Source: Streptomyces phaeofaciens
GTDB lineage: Bacteria; Actinomycetota; Actinomycetes; Streptomycetales; Streptomycetaceae
Reading direction: 5' to 3'
Assembly (NCBI RefSeq): GCF_014648915.1
Contig: NZ_BMSA01000004.1
Location: 310,001 to 374,000 of the forward strand
DNA length: 64,000 bases
The translations under genes and the position numbers were made by a program. Within the stretch, counting starts at the first letter, position 1. Every line of letters starts with the position of its first letter. A model generated the notes under the pieces. The model ran no database searches and had not been told where the DNA came from. It was given only the letters and a program-made list of their open reading frames with translations. Shown piece by piece: positions 8,201-16,982 of the stretch.

Positions 8201-8268
8201 CCGGCTCCCTCCGAGCCGGCTCCCTCCGAGCCGGCGCCCTCCGAGCCGGCGCCCTCCGAGCCGGCGCC
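8201..8268. repeat. 15-bp tandem repeat array with hairpin-forming units
   Basis: There are about 4.5 copies of a 15-bp unit: ccggctccctccgag twice, then ccggcgccctccgag twice, then a partial copy ending 8268. In the first copies CCGGCTC pairs with the next GAGCCGG (7-bp stem, 5-nt loop). The array ends 5 bp before the ligase stop, between convergent genes, so it may add to termination. It is not a CRISPR: units are short and there are no spacers. Confidence 0.85.
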
Positions 8269-8272
8269 ATGG

Positions 8273-10408
8273 TCACCGGCCGCCCGCCTCCACGGTCTGC
8301 GCCGTGCTCTCCGCCGTGTCGAGGCAGTCGGCGACGAGGGTGGCGAACTCGTCCGGGGTCAGGAGGCGGATGCCGAGGGTCTCGGCCTTGGTGCGCTTGG
8401 ATCCGGCTCCCTCGCCGGCGACGACCAGGCTGGTCTTCTTGGAGACGCTGGAGGAGGCGCGGCCGCCGGCGCGTTCGATCAGTTCGTTCATCTCGTTGCG
8501 GCTGAGCTTCTCCAGGGGGCCGGTCATTCCGCCCGTGACCACCACCGCCATCCCGGCCAGCGGGCCGGCGGGCGAGGCGGCGGCCGTACCGCCCTCGGGG
8601 CCGTCGGCTTCGGTGCCGGGCGCCGGCGGAGGGGTGGCTCCGGGCTCGGTCATGTTGACACCGACGGCGGCGAGCTTGTCGATGAGCGGGGCGAGTTCGG
8701 CGAGTTCGGACACGATCGACGGGGCCTTCTCCGTGCCGATGCCCTCGACCTGCTGGATCGCCTCGGCGTCGGCGGCCCGCAGATGGTCCATGGTGGCGAA
8801 GTGGCGGGCGATGCGCCGGGACATCGAGCGGCCGGTGCCGCGGACGCCGAGCGCGCACAGCACCCGGGACAGGGGCTGGCCCTTCGCGGTGGCGAGGGCG
8901 GCGAGGAGGTTGTCGGTGCTGGTCTCGCCCATCCGCTCGAGGCCGAGGAGCTGCTCGCGGGTGAGGGTGAACAGGTCGGCGAGATCGGCGACTAGTCCGG
9001 CCTCGACGAGCTGGACGACACGGGTGTGGCCGAGGCCCTCGATGTCGAGCTGGTCGCGGCCCGCGGCGTAGGAGAGGGAGGCCACCAGGTGGCAGTTGCG
9101 GCCGTTGGCGCAGCGCCAGCGCTGCTCGCTGGTGTCGATGTCGGCACCGCAGCGGGGACAGGTCTCGGGGAAGACGATGGGCTGCTCGTCGCCGGTACGC
9201 AGATGGGCGACGGGGGCTTCGATGCGCGGGATGACGTCCCCGGCCCGGTGCACCATGACGTGGTCGCCCAGCCGCAGGTCACGGCGGGTGATGTCGGCCG
9301 GGTTGTGCAGGGTGGCGTACGTGATGGTGGAGCCGTCGATCTCGACGGGTTCCAGGACGGCGCGGGGGGCGATGATGCCGGTGCGGCCGACGTTCCACTC
9401 CACGCCGAGCAGTCGGGTGATCTTCTCCACGGCCGGCAGCTTGTAGGCGATCGCCCAGCGCGGGGCGCGCGAGCCCGATCCGGCGGCCTGCTGGTCGGCC
9501 GCCAGGTCGGCCTTGACGACGATCCCGTCGATCCCGAACGGCAGCTCCGCGCGCAGGGCGGCGATCTCCTGGACCCGGGCCAGCACGTCCTCGGCCGTGT
9601 CGGCGGTCAGTCCGGCCACGGCCGTGGTGGCCGGTGTGTTCACCCCGAGCCCCGCCACCCGGGCCATCAGGTCGCTGTGCGGGCTCTCGGCGAGGGTCGC
9701 GGCGAGCGCGGTCCCGGTGTCGGGCAGGGCCAGCATGCCGTAGCCGAAGAAGGTCATCGGCACCGTGTAGGCGCGCTCCTTGGCGCGCAGTGTGCCCGCG
9801 GCGGCGTTGCGGGGGTTGGCGAACGGCTGGCCGCCGTGCGCGGTGCGCACCTCGTTGGCGTGCTCGAACTGTGCCGTCGTCATCAGGACCTCACCGCGCA
9901 CCTCCAACGTGACCGGCTCGGTCAGCCGCTCCGGCAGGCCCTCGACCGTGCCGATCGCGTGCGAGACGTCCTCCCCGGCCGTCCCGTCGCCGCGGGTGAT
10001 CAGCCGTGTCAGCCGGCCCTGCGTGTAGCGTGCCGCGATCGCCAGGCCGTCCAGCTTCGGCTCCACGCTGTAGCGGGTCACCTCGTGGCCGACGCGCCGG
10101 GCCAGCGAGGCGGTCCAGGCGGTGAACTCCTGCGGCGAGAACACGTTGTCCAGGCTCAGCATCGCCACCGTGTGCGGTACGTCCCCCTCCACCGCACCGC
10201 CGGCGACCTTCCCCGTGGGCGATTCCGGCAGCACCTGGCCGGGGTGTTCGGCCTCCCACGCCGCGATGGAGCGCACCAGCCTGTCGTAGGCGTCGTCGTC
10301 CAGCGCCGACGTACCGCCCTCGTAGTAGGCGGCGGAAGCCTTCACCGCGTCCTCGACCGCCAGCGCGTAGGCGACGGCGTCCACGATCACTGCACCAGGT
10401 GTTGTCAT
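8273..10408 (-). CDS. ligA2: NAD-dependent DNA ligase (LigA-type, second-ligase subtype)
   Basis: A protein of 711 aa that seals nicks using NAD+. The order is the Ia/nucleotidyltransferase domain with the adenylation motif KLDG (K118), the OB fold ([10 protein letters not shown] and [11 protein letters not shown]), a Cys4 zinc finger (CPRC, then RCANGRNC), helix-hairpin-helix repeats (around [10 protein letters not shown]) and a C-terminal BRCT domain from about residue 615. ATG 10408 follows GAGAGGC. The N-terminal Ia region differs from the usual streptomycete LigA, and a Pro/Ala/Glu-rich insert precedes BRCT, so this looks like the accessory ligase that many Streptomyces carry beside the essential one. 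No replication genes are nearby. Confidence 0.85.
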   Translation of the reverse strand: MTTPGAVIVDAVAYALAVEDAVKASAAYYEGGTSALDDDAYDRLVRSIAAWEAEHPGQVLPESPTGKVAGGAVEGDVPHTVAMLSLDNVFSPQEFTAWTASLARRVGHEVTRYSVEPKLDGLAIAARYTQGRLTRLITRGDGTAGEDVSHAIGTVEGLPERLTEPVTLEVRGEVLMTTAQFEHANEVRTAHGGQPFANPRNAAAGTLRAKERAYTVPMTFFGYGMLALPDTGTALAATLAESPHSDLMARVAGLGVNTPATTAVAGLTADTAEDVLARVQEIAALRAELPFGIDGIVVKADLAADQQAAGSGSRAPRWAIAYKLPAVEKITRLLGVEWNVGRTGIIAPRAVLEPVEIDGSTITYATLHNPADITRRDLRLGDHVMVHRAGDVIPRIEAPVAHLRTGDEQPIVFPETCPRCGADIDTSEQRWRCANGRNCHLVASLSYAAGRDQLDIEGLGHTRVVQLVEAGLVADLADLFTLTREQLLGLERMGETSTDNLLAALATAKGQPLSRVLCALGVRGTGRSMSRRIARHFATMDHLRAADAEAIQQVEGIGTEKAPSIVSELAELAPLIDKLAAVGVNMTEPGATPPPAPGTEADGPEGGTAAASPAGPLAGMAVVVTGGMTGPLEKLSRNEMNELIERAGGRASSSVSKKTSLVVAGEGAGSKRTKAETLGIRLLTPDEFATLVADCLDTAESTAQTVEAGGR

Positions 10409-10553
10409 GCCTCTCATCCTGCCTGCCACCACTGACAATGGCCCCGGACGCGGGCACCGGGCGGGCGGACCGCCCGGCCGCCGGGCCGTGACCGTCGCCC
10501 GTGGTGGTGCCGCGCAGCGGTGCTTGCCGGGCGCGAGGCGTCGGCCAGGCACA

Positions 10554-11291
10554 ATGGGCCGGGTGGACAACCATCGACCGGTGTTTCGTGCGCCCGCCCC
10601 CGATCTCTACGGGCGTCTGCGGGTGGAGAGCACCGATCTGGGGCCGGCCGGCTGGCTGACCGAACGGTCGCCGGGGCACGGCGACTTCGGGACGGTCGCG
10701 GGTGTCGCCGCTCCGGGCTTCGCCGCGTACGTACGGGTGCTGCATCCGGCGTCGCTGGAGGAGCGCCCGGTGTCCTGGTCGGCGGTGGCCGCCGCCCACG
10801 GACGCACGGTGCAGCCGGGAGCGGAGTGGCACCGGCTGGTCGGGATGGAGCGGTTCTACCAGAACGCGTCCGAATACGGCCTGGCCGGCGTCTGGGACGA
10901 ACACCCGGCGGAGGGGCCGACACCACCCGGCGTGGCCGGGGACCTCGTCCCGCTGCTGGCCCGGCACACCCGGACGGCCGGGCGCTGCTGGTTCGGCCTG
11001 TGGGCCGGATACGGGCGCTGGAACTTCGACGGGATACCGGGCTTCGAGACACCCGGCCGGGAGGAAGTGCTGCTCTCCGGGTCCCTCGACGACGTCGTCT
11101 CCCCCGTCGCTCTGGACGAGTTCGCGGAGCTGCCGGACCTGTGGTGGCCCGAGGATCGCGCCTGGTGTGTGGGTGGCGACGTGGACCTGGTCAGCACCTA
11201 CGTGGGCGGGTCACGGGCGCTGATCGACGAGCTGCTGGCCTCGCCGCGGCTGGAGACGCTCCCCGTCGCGCCGGGCGACCCCGTCTACTGA
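10554..11291 (+). CDS. Hypothetical protein, conserved in Streptomyces
   Basis: A soluble protein of about 245 aa from ATG 10554 (GTG 10563 is the alternative). Features are [17 protein letters not shown] at the start, an acidic middle, [14 protein letters not shown], and [20 protein letters not shown] near the end; Trp content is high. The last motif, in which an input is scored then a distance from a threshold is tested, is typical of an uncharacterised actinobacterial family. It is divergent from the DNA ligase with about 145 bp between starts. Function not recognised. Confidence 0.65.
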   Translation: MGRVDNHRPVFRAPAPDLYGRLRVESTDLGPAGWLTERSPGHGDFGTVAGVAAPGFAAYVRVLHPASLEERPVSWSAVAAAHGRTVQPGAEWHRLVGMERFYQNASEYGLAGVWDEHPAEGPTPPGVAGDLVPLLARHTRTAGRCWFGLWAGYGRWNFDGIPGFETPGREEVLLSGSLDDVVSPVALDEFAELPDLWWPEDRAWCVGGDVDLVSTYVGGSRALIDELLASPRLETLPVAPGDPVY

Positions 11292-11295
11292 CGAC

Positions 11296-11658
11296 TCAGG
11301 CCGCGCGGCGCCGGCCCGCCCGTAGGGGGACGGGCGCGGGCACGCGGGCGACCGGGAGTCGCAGGGGCGCGGCCGGTGTGCGGACCGGGCTGACCCGGTA
11401 GGTCGTCTTGGCGGGGTCGGTGACGGGCTCGCCGAGGGTTATCCGGCCGGCGGCGTGGAGTTGATCGCACTCCTGCGTGGGCAGCGCCACGTAGCAGCCG
11501 CCCTTGCCGGTGCCGGAGTCCAACGGGCGCCAGTAGCTGTACCTGCGGCGCCCGTTCGTGTGCACGGTGACGAACACGGGGCGTCGCGCATCGCAGACGA
11601 TGCGCAGCACGTCGGCCTCGGCTGCGGTCAGCTGAGCGCGGGAGCGGGCGTCGGGCAA
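11296..11658 (-). CDS. Small hypothetical protein
   Basis: A protein of 120 aa starting at TTG 11658, with AGAGG about 10 bp upstream. The first 85 residues look globular (AEADVLRIVCDARRPVFVTV, then GRRRYSYWRPLD and TKGGCYVALPTQE-like text); the last 35 are a basic Pro/Arg/Ala tail. It is convergent with the gene ending at 11291, separated by 4 bp. Function not recognised; the TTG start is the weakest part of the call. Confidence 0.55.
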   Translation of the reverse strand: MPDARSRAQLTAAEADVLRIVCDARRPVFVTVHTNGRRRYSYWRPLDSGTGKGGCYVALPTQECDQLHAAGRITLGEPVTDPAKTTYRVSPVRTPAAPLRLPVARVPAPVPLRAGRRRAA

Positions 11659-11944
11659 GGCAGGTGACCTCTTTCAGGGGAGCGACTCGCAAGATCACTA
11701 CCCCGATTCGGCGAAGTTGATCTCTGTTTCGCGCATTCTTCAACATGGCACTGACAATTCCGCACCGGCGCGCGGCAGGTGACTTTCCCCAGGCCGTCGT
11801 CGGAACCCGCACCCGAGACCGTCCGAACGGACGACGCTCCCCGGGCCCTGCAACCGCACTGGCCGAAAACGTGTCTCAGCTGCCGTGGCCCGGACTTCCC
11901 GGAGCCACGGCCGCACAACGGCAGGACGGCAGAGGGGAGGGGCG

Positions 11945-13594
11945 ATGAGCACCTGGGCCGTACCCGGATACGCCGAGTCGCTCGAACTCGGTTCCGGAGC
12001 CAGTGGACGGGTGGTTCTCGCCGTGCACGAGCCCACCGGCCTGCCGGTGGCGGTGAAGTACCTCAGCGAGTCCCTGCGCACCCGGCCGGGCTTCGTGCAC
12101 GGCTTCCGCGCCGAGGCGGAGCTGCTCGGCGGGCTGGAGAGCCCGTACGTGGCCGGTTTCTACGAGTACGTGGAGGCTCCGGAGGGCGCCGCCATCGTGA
12201 TGGAGCTGGTGGACGGCGTCTCCCTGCGGACCCTGCTCACCCGGCAGAGTCCCCTGTCGCCGGAGTCCGCCCTGGTCGTGCTCAAGGGCTCGCTGCTCGG
12301 CCTGGCCGACGCGCACCGGGCCGGTGTGGTCCACCGCGACTACAAACCGGACAACGTCCTGGTCACCCCGGAGGGCGTGTCCAAGCTCGTCGACTTCGGC
12401 ATCGCCGTGGACTCCGGTATCCGTGCCGGGGTGGCGGGCACCCCGGCCTACATGGCGCCGGAGCAGTGGACGGGCGCGCCGGCCTCGCCCGCCGGGGACG
12501 TGTACGCGGCGACCGCCACCTTCTTCGAGTGCCTGACCGGCCGTAAACCGTACTCGGGGGAGAACCTGGCGCAGCTGGCGCTCCAGCACGTGGAGGGGAC
12601 CGTCCCGGACGAGCAGGTGCCCGAGCCCGTGCGGGCACTGGTGCGCCGGGGACTGGCGAAGACGGCGGCGGAGCGGCCCGTGGACGCGGCGGCCTTCGTG
12701 GCCGACCTGGAGCGGGCCGCCGTGGCGGAGTACGGGGAGGCCTGGGAGGAGCGCGGCCGGGGCCGGCTGGCGGCGCTCGTCGCGCTGCTGCTCTTCCTGA
12801 TCCCCTCGGCGCCCGGGACGGCGTCCGGGACGACCACCGACACGGCCCGCACCGTGCTCCGTCGCGATCCGGGCGCGGGCCGTCTGCACCCGTGGCGGCC
12901 CACCTGGCCGGGTGTGGCGGTGGCGACGGCCGCCGTGCTCGTGGCGCTGCTCCTGGGCCAGGGCATCGGCCAGGGCGCCGGTGCGGCCTCCGGGCAGCCC
13001 ACGCAGGCCGTCGCGACGACCAGCTCCTCACCGGTGTCGGAGGCGAGCGCCCTCCCCTCGGCCTCGCCGTCGCCGTCGCCGTCCGCCGCGTCGGGCTCGC
13101 CCTCCCCCAGTGCCTCGGCGTCCACGGACCCGGCGTCACCGTCGGCCACCACCACCGACCCGGCCTCACCCACCGTCACCTCGACCGCGCCCGGCACTCC
13201 CACGGGTTCCCCCAGCCCTTCGGCTTCGCCCAGTACGTCGCCGAGCGTGTCGCCGCCGCCCGTCTCCCCGGCCGTCAAGGACGTCACCGTGTCCGGCTTC
13301 CGGCAGACGGGTGTCACCACGGCCACCGCGACGATCACGGTCACCACGGACGGGACCGGCCCGCTCACCGTCACCGTCGGCTGGTCCGCGGGCGACGCCG
13401 CCGGACAGTCCGGGACCGCGGACGGCGCCCCCGTCTCCTTCCGGCGCAGCGGCGCCACCCAGTACACGCTGACGGTCGACCACACCTTCCAGGGCAATGG
13501 CTGCTACTGGACCGTCCGAGCCACCACCACGCCGGCCTCCGCCGACGGCGGCGCGTCCCAGCAGCTCCTGACCCGGCGGTGCGACATCCGATGA
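11945..13594 (+). CDS. Membrane Ser/Thr protein kinase with extracellular sensor-like domain
   Basis: A protein of 549 aa; ATG 11945 follows GAGGGG. The kinase domain covers ~9-265: Gly-rich loop GSGASGRV, ATP lysine K38 in VAVKYL, catalytic HRDYKPDN (D132), DFG Asp at 150, and APEQW. A hydrophobic stretch at ~276-290 and a clear membrane segment at ~324-341 follow, then a long Ser/Pro/Thr linker and a ~100-residue C-terminal beta-type domain (TVSGFRQTGV to RRCDIR) with two Cys. Of the two hydrophobic stretches the first is short; if both crossed the membrane the C-terminus would be inside. Its stop overlaps the next gene, whose C-terminal domain looks related. Confidence 0.9.
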   Translation: MSTWAVPGYAESLELGSGASGRVVLAVHEPTGLPVAVKYLSESLRTRPGFVHGFRAEAELLGGLESPYVAGFYEYVEAPEGAAIVMELVDGVSLRTLLTRQSPLSPESALVVLKGSLLGLADAHRAGVVHRDYKPDNVLVTPEGVSKLVDFGIAVDSGIRAGVAGTPAYMAPEQWTGAPASPAGDVYAATATFFECLTGRKPYSGENLAQLALQHVEGTVPDEQVPEPVRALVRRGLAKTAAERPVDAAAFVADLERAAVAEYGEAWEERGRGRLAALVALLLFLIPSAPGTASGTTTDTARTVLRRDPGAGRLHPWRPTWPGVAVATAAVLVALLLGQGIGQGAGAASGQPTQAVATTSSSPVSEASALPSASPSPSPSAASGSPSPSASASTDPASPSATTTDPASPTVTSTAPGTPTGSPSPSASPSTSPSVSPPPVSPAVKDVTVSGFRQTGVTTATATITVTTDGTGPLTVTVGWSAGDAAGQSGTADGAPVSFRRSGATQYTLTVDHTFQGNGCYWTVRATTTPASADGGASQQLLTRRCDIR

Positions 13595-14325
13595 CCACAC
13601 CCCACGACCGCCGGCCCGAGCCCGGCGACACGACGATCCCCGAGTCCCTGGCGAAGACCCGGGTCGAGGACGACGACGACTACAGCGCGACCCTGCTGGA
13701 GAGCCACTGGATCCAGCGCCCCGACGACGCCACGACGATGCTCGACCCGTCCGGTTCCGCTGCGCCGCTCGGTGGTGTGGCCGCGACGGTGCCGGAAGCT
13801 CCCGGCTCCACGGTGCCGCACGGCCGGGTGGACGGCACGATGCTGCGTTTCGGTCCGGGTGTCACCACCGCGGCCCTGTCGCACGGTGTGCACACCACGC
13901 TGGCCCCCGTGGCGCTGCCCGTCCGCCGGCACCGCCGGCTGCGGCGGCACGCCCTGCCCGCGCTGATCCTGATCGCCGCACTCGTGTTCCTGTTCTGGCG
14001 GGGGCACTCCGCGCCCGCCCTCTCGGTGCGGGACGTCTCGGTGACGACCGTCGAGCAGGACACGGGATGCGACGACACGGCGGACGTCGTCGGCGTCGTC
14101 CGGACCGACGGCCGTGCGGGCGAGTTCTCGTACCGCTGGGTGCGCAACGACGGCACCACCTCCGACGTCCTCCACGCGACCGTCGCCCGGGGCAGCCACG
14201 AGGTGCGGGTGCACCTGCTGTGGACGTTCCAGGGGCGCGGTCACCACGCGGCGGAGGCCGAGCTGCAGGTGCTGTCGCCGTCCCGGCACACGGCGACCGG
14301 GCGGTTCTCGTACGACTGCCCGTGA
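13591..14325 (+). CDS. Single-pass membrane protein, putative partner of the kinase
   Basis: A protein of 244 aa coupled to the kinase (ATGA overlap 13591-13594). The N-terminal ~110 residues are cytoplasmic, acidic and rich in Thr/Ser with repeated short motifs (SATLLE, DATTMLDP, GTMLRF), plausible phosphorylation or FHA-docking sites. One membrane segment (ALPALILIAALVFLFW) lies at ~120-137. The outer domain (SVRDVSVTTVEQ to FSYDCP) resembles the kinase's outer domain, sharing V.DV.V, a W-TFQG block and two Cys. This suggests a substrate or co-receptor for the kinase, which is inference. Confidence 0.75.
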   Translation: MTTPHDRRPEPGDTTIPESLAKTRVEDDDDYSATLLESHWIQRPDDATTMLDPSGSAAPLGGVAATVPEAPGSTVPHGRVDGTMLRFGPGVTTAALSHGVHTTLAPVALPVRRHRRLRRHALPALILIAALVFLFWRGHSAPALSVRDVSVTTVEQDTGCDDTADVVGVVRTDGRAGEFSYRWVRNDGTTSDVLHATVARGSHEVRVHLLWTFQGRGHHAAEAELQVLSPSRHTATGRFSYDCP

Positions 14326-14335
14326 GCGGAGGGCC

Positions 14336-14512
14336 TCAGCCGAAGAACGACCGCTGGGCGGGAAGTCCGGGGTTGAGCGAGGGCCCGGTGGACATGACAC
14401 GGTCCAGGTCGCGCTTGATACGTTCGGCCTCACCGCGCACCTGGGCGGGCACATCGCCGCGTTCGGTGATCAGACGGTGGTAGATCGGCGTGTCGTCGAA
14501 GACGGAGAACAC
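14336..14512 (-). CDS. Small hypothetical protein (58 aa)
   Basis: A short protein starting GTG 14512 (VFSVFDDTPIYHRLITERGD) with a helical charged middle (VPAQVRGEAERIKRDLDRVM). This layout is typical of small conserved streptomycete proteins of unknown role. The longer open frame to 14743 is Arg/Pro-rich non-homologous text, so the short form is preferred. It is convergent with the kinase partner gene, 10 bp apart. Confidence 0.55.
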   Translation of the reverse strand: MFSVFDDTPIYHRLITERGDVPAQVRGEAERIKRDLDRVMSTGPSLNPGLPAQRSFFG

Positions 14513-14756
14513 AGAAAAGGCTCTGCTTTCGTGGTCGGTCGGCGTGGCCGAACGCGGTGGACGGCTTCGGGCACACGGACCGATCCGCCGAGGCGGATCC
14601 GTGATGCCATGACGTCGCCTGACGGTCATGCGGGTGAAACCCCTGTCGGCAACATCATCGCATTGTGCCCGCTGCGGCCGGGTACCGCTGACCATGTCCA
14701 CGATGTCGGGACGAGGCATGGGCACGGATCTCACCACCGACACGATGCGCTAAGCT
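14513..14756. other. Non-coding gap before the structured RNA
   Basis: No convincing gene is seen. A short inverted repeat, GGATCCGCC-type text around 14581-14611 (gatccgccgaggcggatc), forms a 9-bp hairpin that could end transcription or bind a regulator. The right end holds a likely promoter for the RNA starting near 14757, with TAAGCT at 14751-14756 as a possible -10 box. Confidence 0.4.
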
Positions 14757-14912
14757 TTAGTCAGAGCTGAAGCCGGAACTTCCGGTTCTCGGTCACGCGT
14801 TGGTGGTCCAAGGAAAGACGCTCCGCTTCCTGCGGGGAAATGCAGGTGCAAGGCCTGCCCGGCGCTCGGATGCGGACCCCGCACCACTTCGGTGGTGCGG
14901 GGTCTTCGCGTT
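14757..14912 (+). ncRNA. Candidate structured small RNA with tRNA-like pairings and strong terminator
   Basis: There is no reading frame with coding character. GCGTTGG (14797-14803) can pair with CCGGCGC (14859-14865) as a 7-bp acceptor-like stem; GCAGG (14842-14846) pairs with CCTGC (14854-14858) around a 7-nt loop, like a T-arm. Hairpins also form at 14773-14785 (CCGG arms) and 14821-14837 (CTCCGC/GCGGGG). It ends in a 13-bp UUCG-capped terminator. CCTGC at 14829-14833 competes for the same GCAGG, so two folds are possible. The next gene faces the opposite way, so it is not a leader. Ends are approximate; the family name is not known to me. Confidence 0.6.
14875..14904 (+). terminator. Rho-independent-type terminator with UUCG loop
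   Basis: A perfect 13-bp stem pairs 14875-14887 (GACCCCGCACCAC) with 14892-14904 around the tetraloop TTCG. TTCGCGTTGT follows. It ends the candidate RNA and may also stop reading from the convergent GH16-like gene. Confidence 0.85.
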
Positions 14913-14985
14913 GTCCGGATCTCCGACTGCACACCGGTCAACGGTCGTCGCCGTCAGTCGCCTTCACCATCAGTCGCGTTCGCCG

Positions 14986-15753
14986 TCAGTCGCCGTCGCG
15001 GACCGCCAGGCCGCCCTCCTCGTCGTCGTCCTCCAGCAGATCCAGGACGGTGGCCGGCCGCCGCACCACCAGGTCGCGTACCTCGTAGGTCATCTCGGTG
15101 GTCTTGGGAGCGGGTGGCGGGTGGTAGCGCCCGCCGCACACCGAGAGGTTGACGATCAGGTAGGCGTGCCAGGAGCGGCCGACGCCCCGCCGGTCGGCGA
15201 ACACCCGGGCGCCGTTCACCCACCAGACCACGGACCGCACACCGAACTCGACGCGCAGGTCGATCCACGCGCCGGGCCGGATCGCCGGGTCCCGGTAGTA
15301 GAGGTTGCCGCCGCGGACATGGTTGGTGAGTTCCAGCAGGTCGGGGTTGTCGGGGTGGTACTCGAAGACGTCGATCTCCTGATCGCCGTCCCGCCAGGTC
15401 CAGATGGCCGGCCAGGCCCCGGCCTCGTAGGGCAGCCGGACCCGCGCCTCGAGCACGTCGCCCGCACGGACCGTGAACTCCTCCTCGCTTCCCTCCGTGG
15501 TGAGCAGGCCCGTGTTCCACCGTCCGTCCCGTCGACGGGTGGCCCGGAAGGTTCCCGAGCGGCTGTAGGCGGGGTCCGCCACCAGATAGTCCAGTTTGTC
15601 GTCGCCCGGATTGACCGGGCCTCCCTGGGGATACGCCCACGAACGCCCCGCCACCCATTGGCGGGTGGACGTGAAGTCCGCCGTGAAGACGACAGCGGGG
15701 TCGGGCGTTGACCCCCTCGCGGAGAGCGGGCTGTCGCTTGCGGGATTCTCCAT
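14986..15753 (-). CDS. GH16-like glycosyl hydrolase (concanavalin-fold), no signal peptide
   Basis: A protein of 255 aa with a beta-jellyroll lectin/glucanase fold. The GH16 catalytic motif E-I-D-V-F-E is present, within DGDQEIDVFEYHPDN, and is preceded by WPAIWTWRD as in other family members; the two Glu are nucleophile and acid/base. GH16 enzymes cut beta-1,3/1,4-glucans, agar or carrageenan. No signal peptide is seen from ATG 15753 nor from the alternative ATG 15786, which is unusual for the family. The C-terminus is acidic (LLEDDDEEGG). Substrate unknown. Confidence 0.75.
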   Translation of the reverse strand: MENPASDSPLSARGSTPDPAVVFTADFTSTRQWVAGRSWAYPQGGPVNPGDDKLDYLVADPAYSRSGTFRATRRRDGRWNTGLLTTEGSEEEFTVRAGDVLEARVRLPYEAGAWPAIWTWRDGDQEIDVFEYHPDNPDLLELTNHVRGGNLYYRDPAIRPGAWIDLRVEFGVRSVVWWVNGARVFADRRGVGRSWHAYLIVNLSVCGGRYHPPPAPKTTEMTYEVRDLVVRRPATVLDLLEDDDEEGGLAVRDGD

Positions 15754-15949
15754 GCGGCGATGCTGCTCCGCATATGACCAGGGCATGCGGGCACGCCGTG
15801 AATCCGCCGCCACAACCAGCCGTCCGAGTGAACAACCCACGGTTACACCGGGATTCGGGCCGTGCGGCACCCGGAGAAGGCCCGCCTTCCCCCTCCGCAC
15901 CGCCCCGGGCCCGGTCGGATCCCGCCGACGCCTGGGTAGGGTCACGATC

Positions 15950-16600
15950 ATGCGCCTCGCCCTCTTCGACCTGGACGGCACCCTGGTCGACCGCACCGCC
16001 GCCTTCGCCGACGCCATAGCCGGCCTGTGCCGGGACCACCGGTACGGACCCGACGTCGAGGCGTGGCTGCTGACCCGGCTCGCCGACCACGCCGACCGGA
16101 GCGACTTCGCGCGGCTGCGCGCGGAGTTCGGCCTGGGCGAGTCGGCCGAGCACCTGTGGCGGGTGTACGTCGACCGCATGGCCGCGGCCGTCACCTGCCG
16201 CCCGGCCGTGCTCCACAGCCTCGGCCTGCTCAAGGAGTGCGGCTGGAGCATCGGGGTCGCCACGAACGGGTCGTCCGACATCCAGCGCGCCAAGGTACGG
16301 GCCACCGGGCTCGCCGATCTGGTGGACGGCATCGCCGCCTCCGGCGACATCGACGTCCGCAAGCCCGACCCGCGGCTGTTCGAACTCGCGGCGGCGCGCT
16401 GCGGCACTCAGCTCACCGCCGGCGACTGGATGACCGGCGACAATCCGGAGACGGACATCGCCGGCGGCCACCGCACGGGGCTGCGCACGATCTGGGTCGA
16501 GGGCCGGCTGGCCTGGCCCGAGGGCCTCACGGTGCCCCACCACCGCGTCACGAACGTCCTGGACGCCATCGACCATCTGCTCACGCACTCCCCCGGATAG
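15950..16600 (+). CDS. HAD-superfamily phosphatase (IA type)
   Basis: A cytoplasmic protein of 216 aa. Motif I is FDLDGTLVD (nucleophile Asp near residue 7), motif II is VATNGSS, the motif III Lys is in DVRKPDP, and motif IV is TGDNPETDIAG. A helical cap sits between motifs I and II. This is the phosphoglycolate phosphatase/beta-phosphoglucomutase-like class that removes phosphate from small sugars or metabolites. ATG 15950 starts at the motif; the longer frame from 15596 is antisense to the GH16-like gene. It is transcribed divergently from that gene. Confidence 0.88.
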   Translation: MRLALFDLDGTLVDRTAAFADAIAGLCRDHRYGPDVEAWLLTRLADHADRSDFARLRAEFGLGESAEHLWRVYVDRMAAAVTCRPAVLHSLGLLKECGWSIGVATNGSSDIQRAKVRATGLADLVDGIAASGDIDVRKPDPRLFELAAARCGTQLTAGDWMTGDNPETDIAGGHRTGLRTIWVEGRLAWPEGLTVPHHRVTNVLDAIDHLLTHSPG

Positions 16601-16662
16601 ACCGATGCGCGGGCAGCGCGCCGGAGTCGGGGGCGGGGCAGGTGCCGGGGAAGGGGCCGGTG

Positions 16663-16911
16663 TCAGGAAACCCCGGCGAACACCGACTCCTGCCGCCCGG
16701 ACGTCGCTATGCCCCACTCCGACTCCGGCCGCTTGCCGAAGTTCACCCACACCACGGCGCCGAGGACCGGCGCATGGAGCATGAACAGCAGCCAGAGCAC
16801 CTTCGGTACGTACCGCACGCGCTCCGACGGGGTGCGGGCGCAATCGACCATGGCCCGCACGATCAGGGCCACCACCACGACCACCAGACCGCCCAGCAGC
16901 AGATTCAGCAT
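16663..16911 (-). CDS. Small membrane protein with PLDc_N-type domain
   Basis: A protein of 82 aa. Two membrane segments are visible (LLLGGLVVVVVALIVRAMV at ~4-22 and VLWLLFMLHAPVLGAVVWVNFG at ~38-58). The second ends in a WVNFGK motif typical of the phospholipase D N-terminal-like membrane domain (compare W-LFG-R), which occurs alone as a small protein in actinobacteria. No catalytic PLD domain follows. It lies 71 bp downstream of the WhiB gene on the same strand and could be co-transcribed. Confidence 0.75.
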   Translation of the reverse strand: MLNLLLGGLVVVVVALIVRAMVDCARTPSERVRYVPKVLWLLFMLHAPVLGAVVWVNFGKRPESEWGIATSGRQESVFAGVS

Positions 16912-16982
16912 GCGACTTCTCCCGTTCCCATCCGACTCGAACCGCCTGTCACCCCCTCATCGGACGAGGGCCCTCGAACGGT

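Noticed and set aside
8201..8268. CRISPR array
   Set aside because: The units are 15 bp, have no spacers, and no cas genes are nearby.
14797..14869. A functional tRNA
   Set aside because: Acceptor-like and T-arm-like pairings exist, but a proper D-arm, a conserved T-loop sequence and an A after the anticodon-like bases are missing, so it is only tRNA-like.
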